Of a stretch of 6,823 nt of DNA, positions 1 to 4,908 are shown piece by piece. The notes below the pieces were generated by a model that saw only the letters and a list, made by a program, of their open reading frames with translations, did not search any database and was not told the DNA's origin. The translations under genes and the position numbers were made by a program. The DNA is from Actinomycetes bacterium (GTDB lineage: Bacteria; Actinomycetota; Thermoleophilia; Solirubrobacterales; Solirubrobacteraceae), in NCBI GenBank assembly GCA_023405705.1, contig JAEXXR010000490.1, positions 1 through 6,823 of the forward strand, written 5' to 3'. Each line of letters begins with the position of its first letter. Position 1 is the stretch's first letter.

Positions 1-1069
1 GCTCCGGCGGGAGCGGCTGGGGCGCGCGCCGTCTCAGCCGCTGGAGGACCGGCGGGCGCGCGACGGCCAGGCGCCGCGGCAGCAGCGCGCCGAGGTCGGC
101 GCGGCTCGGCAGGACGCCCTCGGGGAAGAAGTGCACGACGACGATCACGAGCACGCCGAGCAGCACGAAGCGGTAGTCGGCCAGGTCGGGCCCGAGCACG
201 GTGAAGCTCAGCTCGTAGACGAGCGCCCCGACGATCGCGCCGCTGATCCGCGTCGCGCCGCCGATCACGACGGCGAGCGCGAGCGCGAACGAGTCGGCGA
301 GGCCGAAGTCGCTCGGCGCGACGAACGAGACCGCGCCCGCGTAGATCGCGCCGGCGACGCCGGCGAGCGCCGCCGCGACCCAGAAGATCGAGCGCTTGAG
401 CGCGAAGGCGTCGCGCCCGAAGGCGCCGAGCAGCGGCTCGTCGTGGTGGATCAGCTGGATCGCCCGGCGCGTCGGGCCGGCGCCGAAGGCGCGCCGCAGC
501 GCGACGACGGCGACCGCCAGCACGACGACGCACAGCAGCAGCGAGCCGGTCTCGCTCTCGACGGTCAGCGGGCCGAGCGAGAGCGGCGGGATGCCGCCCA
601 GCCCGGCGTTGCCGCCCGGCAGCCAGCTGCCGGTGCCGAAGGCGCGGGTGATCAGCAGGCTGAGCGCCATCGTCGCCAGCGCCAGCATGTAGCCGCGGAT
701 CCGCAGGATCGGCGACAGCAGCGCCGCCAGCAGCGCGCCCGCGACGCCGGCCGCGACCAGCGCCAGCAGCGTCGGGACGCCGTGCTCGCCGGCCAGCACG
801 CCGTACGCGTAGGCCCCGACGAGCATGAACGACGCCTGGCAGAGCGACACCTGGCCGGCCATCCCCAGCAGCAGGCCGAGGCCCACGGCCGCGATCGACC
901 AGATCGCGGCGAGCATCAGCAGGTCGACGAAGTTCGCCGACTGGTACCAGCCGACGAGCACGAACAGGGCGACCGCGGCGACGCGCAGCGCCGCCGCGAT
1001 CTGCCGCCCCGTGCCGGGGAGGTGGGAGCCGCGCGGCGCCGCCCTCCCCGATGCGAGCGCCAGCGCCAT
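1..1069 (-). CDS. livM: LivM-type branched-chain amino-acid ABC transporter permease (partial, C-terminus off window)
   Basis: Integral membrane subunit of an ABC importer that passes substrate from the LivK-type lipoprotein across the cytoplasmic membrane. I translated 356 codons with no stop before the left edge. About eight hydrophobic segments are visible between residues 25 and 316. The family signature lies at about 63-90 (GLGLLLGMAGQVSL, then a GAYAYGVLAG helix). The cytoplasmic loop that contacts the ATPase is at about 193-220 (RRAFG, then AIQLIHHDE), followed by the AALAGVAGAIYAG helix at 233-244 and a conserved VVIGGATRISGAIVGAL stretch near 267-283. The usual LivM end (HFFPEGVLPSR) is reached at about 314-322, so the further 34 residues are a tail or the linker of a LivM-LivG fusion. 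The ATG overlaps the livK stop by one base (TGATG), and GGGGAG lies 8 nt upstream, indicating translational coupling. The substrate could also be an amide or urea, which use the same family. Confidence 0.9.
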   Translation of the reverse strand, partial: MALALASGRAAPRGSHLPGTGRQIAAALRVAAVALFVLVGWYQSANFVDLLMLAAIWSIAAVGLGLLLGMAGQVSLCQASFMLVGAYAYGVLAGEHGVPTLLALVAAGVAGALLAALLSPILRIRGYMLALATMALSLLITRAFGTGSWLPGGNAGLGGIPPLSLGPLTVESETGSLLLCVVVLAVAVVALRRAFGAGPTRRAIQLIHHDEPLLGAFGRDAFALKRSIFWVAAALAGVAGAIYAGAVSFVAPSDFGLADSFALALAVVIGGATRISGAIVGALVYELSFTVLGPDLADYRFVLLGVLVIVVVHFFPEGVLPSRADLGALLPRRLAVARPPVLQRLRRRAPQPLPPE

Positions 1070-2226
1070 CAGCGCGTCTCCCCGAGCGCCTCGAAGGTGC
1101 CCTCGGGCGTCACCACGGAGGCGACGAGCGCGCCTTCGGGGACGGCGCCGCGATGGTCCTCGGCGGTCGTCGTGCCGGCATGCCAGACGCCGTCGAAGCG
1201 GAAGTCGTCCTCCAGCGTGGCCGCGATCTTCTCGGGCTCGGCCGATCCGGCCTGCTCGATCGCCTGCCCGAGGAAGAAGAGCGCGTCCCAGCCGGCGGCG
1301 ACGACCGTGTCCGGCGCGTCGAGCTCCTCCTGATAGCGCGCGATCGCCGCTCTGCGGCTGCTGCCCTCAGGCGCCGGCCCGAGCAGGAACTCGGGGGCGC
1401 TGATCAGCACTCTCCCGTTGGCGAAGCTCTTCATCGCCTGCGCGCCGGCGGCCGAGGCGAAGCAGTTGGGCTCCAGCACGGTGCCGTCGAAGCCGAGGTC
1501 GATCGCCTCGCGCGCTGCGGCGATGCCGACCGGGCCGCACGAGACGACGTAGATCGACTCGACGTCCTTCGCGAGCAGCTTCTGGATCTGGGCCTTCGCC
1601 GTCGTGTCGGTCGTCTCGATCTTCTCGACGTGGACGGTCGCGCCGGCTCTCTTCGCCGCCTCCTGCGCGATCGCCTCGGTCTGGTCGCCGGACGGGCCCT
1701 TCTCGGCGAGCACGCCGATCCCATCGCCGCGCGTGGCCAGGAACGCGACGTCGTGGCCGACCGTCTCGGTGTAGCCGACGCCGAGCGCGAACTGCCGCTC
1801 GTCGACCTCGTCGTCGAGGTCCTGCGTGCTGAGGCAGACGTCGACCATGTCGTTCTTGGCGACGACGGGCGCGATCGCCTCGCAGTTGGAGCCGAAGACC
1901 GGCCCGACGACGAGCTCGGCGCCGCGGTCGTGGAACTCCTCGACGTTGGCGATCGCCTTGCTCGCGTCGCCGGCGTTGTCGCGCACGATCAGCTCGATCT
2001 GGCGCCCGTCGACGCCGCCGGCGTCGTTGATCGATCTGGCCGCCGCCTCGATCCCTCTGAGCGCGTTGCCGAGCGCCGGCACCGGGCCGGTCTTCTCGAC
2101 GCTGACGCCGATCTTCAGCGTGTCGCCGTCGTCGTCGGACGCGGCGCCGCCGCAGCCCGCGCCGACCGCAGCTGCCGCGGCAGCGAGCGTCGCCGCGCCG
2201 AGGCGGCGCATCCCTCGCACGTTCAT
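1069..2226 (-). CDS. livK: LivK-type substrate-binding lipoprotein of a branched-chain amino-acid-like ABC transporter
   Basis: Extracytoplasmic type 1 periplasmic-binding-fold receptor (Peripla_BP_6-like), 385 residues. The N-terminus is a lipoprotein signal: Arg-rich start, Ala-rich core and a loose lipobox ending at Cys25 (VGAGC), then a GG/Asp-rich linker. The binding domain begins at residue 36 (DTLKIGVSVEKTGP). It continues with the family-typical RGIEAAARSINDAGGVDGRQIEL (57-79), ELVVGPVFGSNCEAIAPV (104-121), the inter-lobe strand VESIYVVSCGP (222-232) and a C-terminal FDGVWHAGTTTAEDHRG (344-360). I chose the ATG at 2226 because AGGAGG lies 9 nt upstream and the product begins directly with the signal peptide. 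An in-frame ATG at 2280 would add 18 residues that spoil the signal and cross the operator region. The gene leads an operon with livM, divergent from a LysR gene. The ligand cannot be read from sequence. C115, C131, C230 and C255 may form disulfides. Confidence 0.9.
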   Translation of the reverse strand: MNVRGMRRLGAATLAAAAAAVGAGCGGAASDDDGDTLKIGVSVEKTGPVPALGNALRGIEAAARSINDAGGVDGRQIELIVRDNAGDASKAIANVEEFHDRGAELVVGPVFGSNCEAIAPVVAKNDMVDVCLSTQDLDDEVDERQFALGVGYTETVGHDVAFLATRGDGIGVLAEKGPSGDQTEAIAQEAAKRAGATVHVEKIETTDTTAKAQIQKLLAKDVESIYVVSCGPVGIAAAREAIDLGFDGTVLEPNCFASAAGAQAMKSFANGRVLISAPEFLLGPAPEGSSRRAAIARYQEELDAPDTVVAAGWDALFFLGQAIEQAGSAEPEKIAATLEDDFRFDGVWHAGTTTAEDHRGAVPEGALVASVVTPEGTFEALGETR

Positions 2227-2235
2227 CTCACACAC

Positions 2236-2241
2236 CCTCCT
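2236..2241 (-). promoter_or_regulatory. Strong ribosome binding site of livK
   Basis: The minus strand reads AGGAGG with 9 nt to the ATG at 2226. This is the best Shine-Dalgarno match in the window and decides the livK start over the upstream in-frame ATG at 2280. Confidence 0.8.
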
Positions 2242-2270
2242 GTGGCTCTCCGGGCCGGAGCCCTCTCTCC

Positions 2271-2295
2271 AGAAATGCATTCTGTAGACATTTCT
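2271..2295. promoter_or_regulatory. Probable LysR-type operator: AGAAATG-N11-CATTTCT inverted repeat
   Basis: A perfect 7-bp inverted repeat, AGAAATG (2271-2277) and CATTTCT (2289-2295), is separated by 11 nt. It lies in the AT-richer patch between divergent livK and lysR. LysR-family proteins typically bind interrupted dyads of this size, often T-N11-A, near a divergent target promoter. The dyad overlaps the possible livK promoter, so binding there could control livK and, across the gap, lysR itself. The repeat is directly visible; its role is inferred. Confidence 0.5.
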
Positions 2296-2306
2296 CGGCG
2301 GAGCAA
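2279..2306 (-). promoter_or_regulatory. Possible livK promoter
   Basis: On the minus strand, TTGCTC (2306-2301) is followed after 16 nt by CAGAAT (2284-2279). These match three and four of six bases of the -35 and -10 consensus. The leader to the livK ATG would be about 45 nt and contains the strong ribosome binding site. The match is weak, but it is the best position for a promoter and it overlaps the inverted repeat. Confidence 0.25.
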
Positions 2307-2337
2307 TTCGAAGATGCGATGCGATCGTGCGTCGAAT
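2306..2337. repeat. Second inverted repeat and GATGCGA repeats in the livK-lysR gap
   Basis: ATTCGA (2306-2311) and TCGAAT (2332-2337) form a 6-bp inverted repeat over 20 nt. The heptamer GATGCGA occurs at 2313, 2318 and 2344. These could be an accessory regulator site, but they may be chance given the repeated GAT/CGA composition here. Confidence 0.25.
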
Positions 2338-2388
2338 CCGATCGATGCGAGACGGGGCGAGGATCTCGCGCGGAACCTGCAGCGCGAG

Positions 2389-2394
2389 TAGATT
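2389..2394 (+). promoter_or_regulatory. Possible -10 element of lysR giving a very short leader
   Basis: TAGATT (four of six to TATAAT) ends 10 nt before the lysR ATG at 2405. No convincing -35 is visible and there is no well-spaced Shine-Dalgarno; AGG abuts the ATG. If this is the -10, transcription would begin within a few bases of the start codon, giving a leaderless or nearly leaderless mRNA. Confidence 0.25.
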
Positions 2395-2404
2395 GCGACG
2401 CAGG

Positions 2405-3319
2405 ATGGACCTGCGCCAGCTGCGCTACTTCGTCACCGTGGCGGAGGAGCTCCACTTCACGCGCGCGGCGTCACGCCTGCACCTCGCGCAGTCGGCGCTG
2501 AGCGCGCAGATCCGCGCGCTGGAGCAGGAGGTCGGCGCGCAGCTGTTCACGCGCACGTCGCGGAGGGTCGCGCTGACGACGGTCGGCGAGGCGCTCGCGG
2601 TCGACGCGCGCCGGCTGCTCGCGGACGCCGACGCCGCGCTGGGCCACGCGCGACTGCTGGCGCGCAGCGAGCAGCGGAGGCTGATCGTCGGCTGCCTCGG
2701 ACCGGCGTCGGCGGAGCTGCTGGCGCCCGCGATCGCCGACTTCGCCGCGCAACGGCCGGAGGTCGCGATCGACGTGCAGGCGTTCGACTTCGCCGAGCTG
2801 CTGCCGAGCCTGCGCAACGGCCGCATCGACGTCGCGTTCGCCTACCTCCCCTATGCCGACGACGAGCTCGACGGCCTCGCCGTCGCCAGGCTCGCCGACG
2901 AGCCCCGCATCGTCGCGCTGGCCGAGTCGCATCCGCTGGCGGCGCGCGAGGAGCTGCGCCCCGCCGACCTCGCCGGCGAGCTGTTCGTCACGCGCGCCGG
3001 CGTCTCAGAGGTGTGGAGCGACTTCTGGCTGCTGGCCGACCAGCTCGGCGGCCGTCCCCGCCTCTGCCCGCGCGTCGCCGCCGACCGCGACGAGTGGCTC
3101 TACCTGATCGCCAGCGGCCAGGGCATCGACACCGCACCCCAGTTCGTCGCCCACCGCTACCGCTGGCCGGGCATCGCCTACGTTCCCCTGCGCGACGCCC
3201 CGCCCGCCCGCCGCGCGATGGTCACCGCGCGCACCCACAGCAGCACGCTCCCCTCGGCCTTCGTCGCCGCCGTCACCGAGCGCGGGCCCGAGCCCGCCCT
3301 CGGTGCCGGCCCGGCCTGA
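2405..3319 (+). CDS. LysR-family transcriptional regulator
   Basis: DNA-binding regulator of 304 residues, the normal size for the family. The N-terminal winged helix-turn-helix is clear: MDLRQLRYFVTVAEELHFTR, then AASRLHLAQSALSAQIRALE and EVGAQLFTRTSRRVALT (about residues 1-60). A linker helix (about 61-90) follows, then the two-lobed effector domain from about residue 92 (RLIVGCLG) to 294, with typical RIDVAFAYLP and DEWLYLIASGQGID segments. The start at 2405 gives the canonical family N-terminus; an in-frame ATG at 2327 would add 26 unrelated residues. The gene is divergent from livK with 178 bp between, so the simplest reading is a local regulator of the liv operon, probably responding to its substrate or a breakdown product. 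It has no AGA codons, unlike most neighbours. Its stop is one base from the stop of the convergent peroxiredoxin gene. Confidence 0.93.
   Translation: MDLRQLRYFVTVAEELHFTRAASRLHLAQSALSAQIRALEQEVGAQLFTRTSRRVALTTVGEALAVDARRLLADADAALGHARLLARSEQRRLIVGCLGPASAELLAPAIADFAAQRPEVAIDVQAFDFAELLPSLRNGRIDVAFAYLPYADDELDGLAVARLADEPRIVALAESHPLAAREELRPADLAGELFVTRAGVSEVWSDFWLLADQLGGRPRLCPRVAADRDEWLYLIASGQGIDTAPQFVAHRYRWPGIAYVPLRDAPPARRAMVTARTHSSTLPSAFVAAVTERGPEPALGAGPA
3282..3297 (+). terminator. Weak hairpin inside the 3' end of lysR
   Basis: GCGGGC (3282-3287) and GCCCGC (3292-3297) form a perfect 6-bp stem with loop CCGA, about 20 nt before the lysR stop. No T-run follows. It is the only compact stem at the convergent lysR/bcp junction, but GC-rich coding DNA often yields such stems. 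Confidence 0.2.
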
Positions 3320-3320
3320 G

Positions 3321-3794
3321 CTACGCCGCCGCGCTGAGCTGCTCCAGCGCCTTGAGGACCTCGTCGTCGTGGGTTCTCGGGCTGACTCTCGGGATCACGT
3401 GGGCGACGGTGCCGTCGCCGTCGATCACGAAGGTCGCGCGCTGGGCGCCCCAGAATCTCTTGCCGTACATGCTCTTCTCGGCCCAGACGCCGTAGGCCTC
3501 GCAGACGGCGTGGTCCTCGTCGCCGAGGAGGGTGAAGTCGAGGCCGAACTTGTCGACGAACTTCTTCACGTCGGCGTAGGGGTCCGGTGAGACGCCGATC
3601 ACGACCGCGCCGGCCTCGGCGTAGTTGGGCAGGTGGTCGCGGACGCCGCAGGCCTGGACGGTGCAGCCGGGGGTGTCGGCGCGCGGGTAGAAGTAGAGGA
3701 CGACCGTCTTGCCCGCGTAGTCGGACAGGCTGACGTCGTTGCCGTCCTGGTCGGGCAGCGTGAACTGCGGTGCCTTCTCGCCGATCTCGATCAT
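3321..3794 (-). CDS. bcp: Thioredoxin-dependent peroxiredoxin, Bcp/PrxQ family
   Basis: Cytoplasmic thiol peroxidase that reduces hydrogen peroxide and organic hydroperoxides. The 157-residue length is typical. The thioredoxin-fold core reads IGEKAPQFTLPDQDG (4-18), then VVLYFYPRADTPGCTVQACG (31-50). That segment carries the peroxidatic Cys44 in TPGCT and Cys49 five residues later, the resolving position of E. coli Bcp, so an intramolecular disulfide mechanism is likely. The active-site Arg is probably in GAQRATFVIDGDG (116-128). The ATG at 3794 has AAAGG 5 nt upstream. A longer reading frame continues upstream, but it is antisense to the glycosylase and does not look like protein. The gene lies 134 bp downstream of the glycosylase on the same strand, so co-transcription is possible, but a separate promoter is suggested by CGTATCCTC (3838-3830). 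Confidence 0.95.
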   Translation of the reverse strand: MIEIGEKAPQFTLPDQDGNDVSLSDYAGKTVVLYFYPRADTPGCTVQACGVRDHLPNYAEAGAVVIGVSPDPYADVKKFVDKFGLDFTLLGDEDHAVCEAYGVWAEKSMYGKRFWGAQRATFVIDGDGTVAHVIPRVSPRTHDDEVLKALEQLSAAA

Positions 3795-3806
3795 GGGTGC
3801 CTTTCG

Positions 3807-3820
3807 GTTCTCGCGGGAAC
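3807..3820. promoter_or_regulatory. Near-palindrome upstream of bcp
   Basis: GTTCTCGCGGGAAC is a 14-bp palindrome with one mismatched pair (GTTC and GAAC arms, CGCG centre). It lies 12 nt from the bcp ATG on the leader side, next to the AAAGG ribosome site. It could be an operator or a leader hairpin that covers the ribosome site. Role unproven. Confidence 0.3.
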
Positions 3821-3830
3821 GTCGGGGCGG

Positions 3831-3836
3831 AGGATA
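3831..3836 (-). promoter_or_regulatory. Possible -10 element of bcp
   Basis: The minus strand reads CGTATCCTC, with TATCCT as a -10-like hexamer 36 nt before the bcp ATG. The same nine bases lie 37 nt before the start of the copper protein gene. No good -35 is visible at 16-18 nt. Confidence 0.3.
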
Positions 3837-3865
3837 CGAGACCGCCCCGCGCCCGTCGCGAACGC

Positions 3866-3912
3866 GCCGGCCCGACCGGCCGAGGAGACGGGCGGCCGCG
3901 CCGGGCGCCCGG
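3866..3912 (-). terminator. GC-rich hairpin cluster after the glycosylase gene
   Basis: Several stems lie between the glycosylase stop and bcp: GCCGG/CCGGC with a 5-nt loop (3866-3880), CGGCCG/CGGCCG with a 10-nt loop (3877-3898), and a perfect 12-bp palindrome CCGGGCGCCCGG (3901-3912). No T-run is present. They could act as a high-GC terminator separating the two genes, but base composition alone makes such stems common. Confidence 0.3.
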
Positions 3913-3928
3913 GGCACGCCGACCGCGA

Positions 3929-4774
3929 CTACTTCAACAGCCGCGACATGCGGCGGTCCTTCAAGGCTCTGCCGCCCGTCTGCTCTCTCGGGCAGTAGGC
4001 GATCACGTAGTCCTCGTAGTGGACGGCCTTCAGCGTGGCGCCGCAGCGCGGACAGGGCTCGCCCTCGTGGCGGTGGACCCTCAGCGGCAGCGGCAGTCTG
4101 TCTCTCAGCGGCAGCGACAGTCTCTCGGCGTAGAAGTCGATCGCGCCGCCGAGGATCTGGACGGTCGCGTCGCGCAGCCGCGCCGCCTCCTCCTCGCTCA
4201 GATCTCTTCCGCGCTTGAACGGCGACAGTCTCGCCTCCCACAGGATCTCGTCGACCCACGAGCGGCCGATCCCGGCGATCGTGCGCTGGTCGCGCAGCAG
4301 CGTGTGCAGCGGCCGCGGCTGCGCCAGCAGCGGCTGGAACGGCGGCGGGTCGGGCCACGCCTCCGGACCGAGCGAGGCGACCGACTCCTCTGCGTCCAGC
4401 TCCTCCGCGCGCAGCAGCTTCGCCCACGCCCGCTGCTTGGTGCCGAACTCGCGCAGCCGCAGCTCGCGGCCGTCGTCGAGCCGGATCAGCACGCGCGAGG
4501 TTCTGTCGCGCAGGCCGGCTCTTCTGTCGTAGAGCTGGAGCCGGCCGGCCGACATCAGATGGATCAGCAGCACGAGGCCGCCGTCGCTCTCGACCACCAG
4601 CTGCTTCCCGCGGCGCGACAGGCCGGTCAACGTCGTCCCGTCGAGCGCGTGCAGCGGCGGGTCGAAGGTCTTCAGCGCGTTGATCCCCGGCGCGAGCGTC
4701 GACTCGACGCGCGCGCCGGCGACGGCCTCGCCCAGCAGGCGCGCGGTGATCTCGACCTCGGGCAGCTCGGGCAT
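3929..4774 (-). CDS. Fpg/Nei-family DNA glycosylase (MutM-like) with altered zinc finger
   Basis: Base-excision repair enzyme that removes oxidised bases and cleaves the abasic site, 281 residues as usual for the family. The N-terminus MPELPEVE gives, after Met removal, the catalytic proline (P2) and E3; K57 in SRRGKQLV matches the conserved beta-hairpin lysine. The H2TH region reads LLRDQRTIAGIGRSWVDEIL (159-178), with Arg171 where Fpg usually has Asn (GIGN). The C-terminal zinc finger is C241-x2-C244-x16-C261-x2-E264, so Glu replaces the fourth cysteine. It is followed by TGGRALKDRRMSRLLK with a candidate catalytic Arg269. The Fpg/Nei fold is certain; I cannot separate Fpg (8-oxoguanine, FaPy) from Nei-like (oxidised pyrimidine) specificity, so I give no symbol. 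No Shine-Dalgarno precedes the ATG; a TACCCT hexamer 8 nt upstream suggests leaderless transcription. The neighbouring peroxiredoxin fits an oxidative-damage theme. Confidence 0.92.
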   Translation of the reverse strand: MPELPEVEITARLLGEAVAGARVESTLAPGINALKTFDPPLHALDGTTLTGLSRRGKQLVVESDGGLVLLIHLMSAGRLQLYDRRAGLRDRTSRVLIRLDDGRELRLREFGTKQRAWAKLLRAEELDAEESVASLGPEAWPDPPPFQPLLAQPRPLHTLLRDQRTIAGIGRSWVDEILWEARLSPFKRGRDLSEEEAARLRDATVQILGGAIDFYAERLSLPLRDRLPLPLRVHRHEGEPCPRCGATLKAVHYEDYVIAYCPREQTGGRALKDRRMSRLLK

Positions 4775-4782
4775 GCCCGCTC

Positions 4783-4788
4783 AGGGTA
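4783..4788 (-). promoter_or_regulatory. Possible -10 element of the glycosylase gene, leaderless arrangement
   Basis: The minus strand reads TACCCT, four of six to TATAAT, ending 8 nt before the ATG at 4774. With no Shine-Dalgarno in the gap, the mRNA may start at or within two bases of the AUG. Leaderless mRNAs are common in actinobacteria. Confidence 0.3.
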
Positions 4789-4841
4789 GATGGTCGCGCC
4801 CGCCCGCAGGCGCGGCCGGCCGGCGCGGGAGACGGACCCGT

Positions 4842-4871
4842 TTGCAACGGCGCTCCGCACGCCCGTATCCT
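4842..4871 (+). promoter_or_regulatory. Promoter of the copper protein gene
   Basis: TTGCAA (4842-4847) and TATCCT (4866-4871) are separated by 18 nt, a fair match to a housekeeping sigma factor promoter. The predicted transcript starts near 4878 and has a leader of about 30 nt carrying the ribosome site GGAGAGG. This is the best promoter match in the window. Confidence 0.5.
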
Positions 4872-4872
4872 C

Positions 4873-4890
4873 GACCGAGGAGAGACGGTC
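4873..4890 (+). other. Small inverted repeat at the start of the copper gene leader
   Basis: GACCG (4873-4877) and CGGTC (4886-4890) flank AGGAGAGA, which itself resembles a ribosome binding site but is too far from the start codon. The predicted transcript would begin within or near this element, so it may be incomplete in the mRNA. Weak evidence for function. Confidence 0.2.
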
Positions 4891-4894
4891 CCCC

Positions 4895-4901
4895 GGAGAG
4901 G
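4895..4901 (+). promoter_or_regulatory. Ribosome binding site fixing the GTG start of the copper protein
   Basis: GGAGAGG lies 7 nt before the GTG at 4909. The product from this GTG starts directly with an Arg-rich signal peptide, so site and start support each other. Confidence 0.7.
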
Positions 4902-4908
4902 TGGAGCT

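Noticed and set aside
131..1333. Long plus-strand open frame opposite livM and livK
   Set aside because: It is His/Arg/Gly/Glu-rich low-complexity translation with no fold signature, antisense to a clear permease; a shadow of GC-rich coding DNA.
2227..2280. Earlier livK start at 2280
   Set aside because: It adds 18 residues before the lipoprotein signal, lies inside the inverted repeat, and lacks the strong AGGAGG that serves 2226.
1051..2391. 446-codon plus-strand open frame opposite livK
   Set aside because: Composition is dominated by Arg, Ala, Asp and Val with no recognisable domain, and it covers the whole of livK and the operator region in antisense.
2327..2404. Earlier lysR start at 2327
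   Set aside because: The added 26 residues are Arg/Ser-rich and unlike any LysR N-terminus, which canonically begins MDLRQLRYF.
3929..4774. Glycosylase as a frameshifted pseudogene
   Set aside because: The frame is intact from MPELPEVE to SRLLK with normal length; only single ligand positions differ.
4805..4830. GC-only palindromic run around GGCCGGCC in the glycosylase-copper gene gap
   Set aside because: Imperfect and explained by base composition; its position between divergent starts gives no reason for a terminator.
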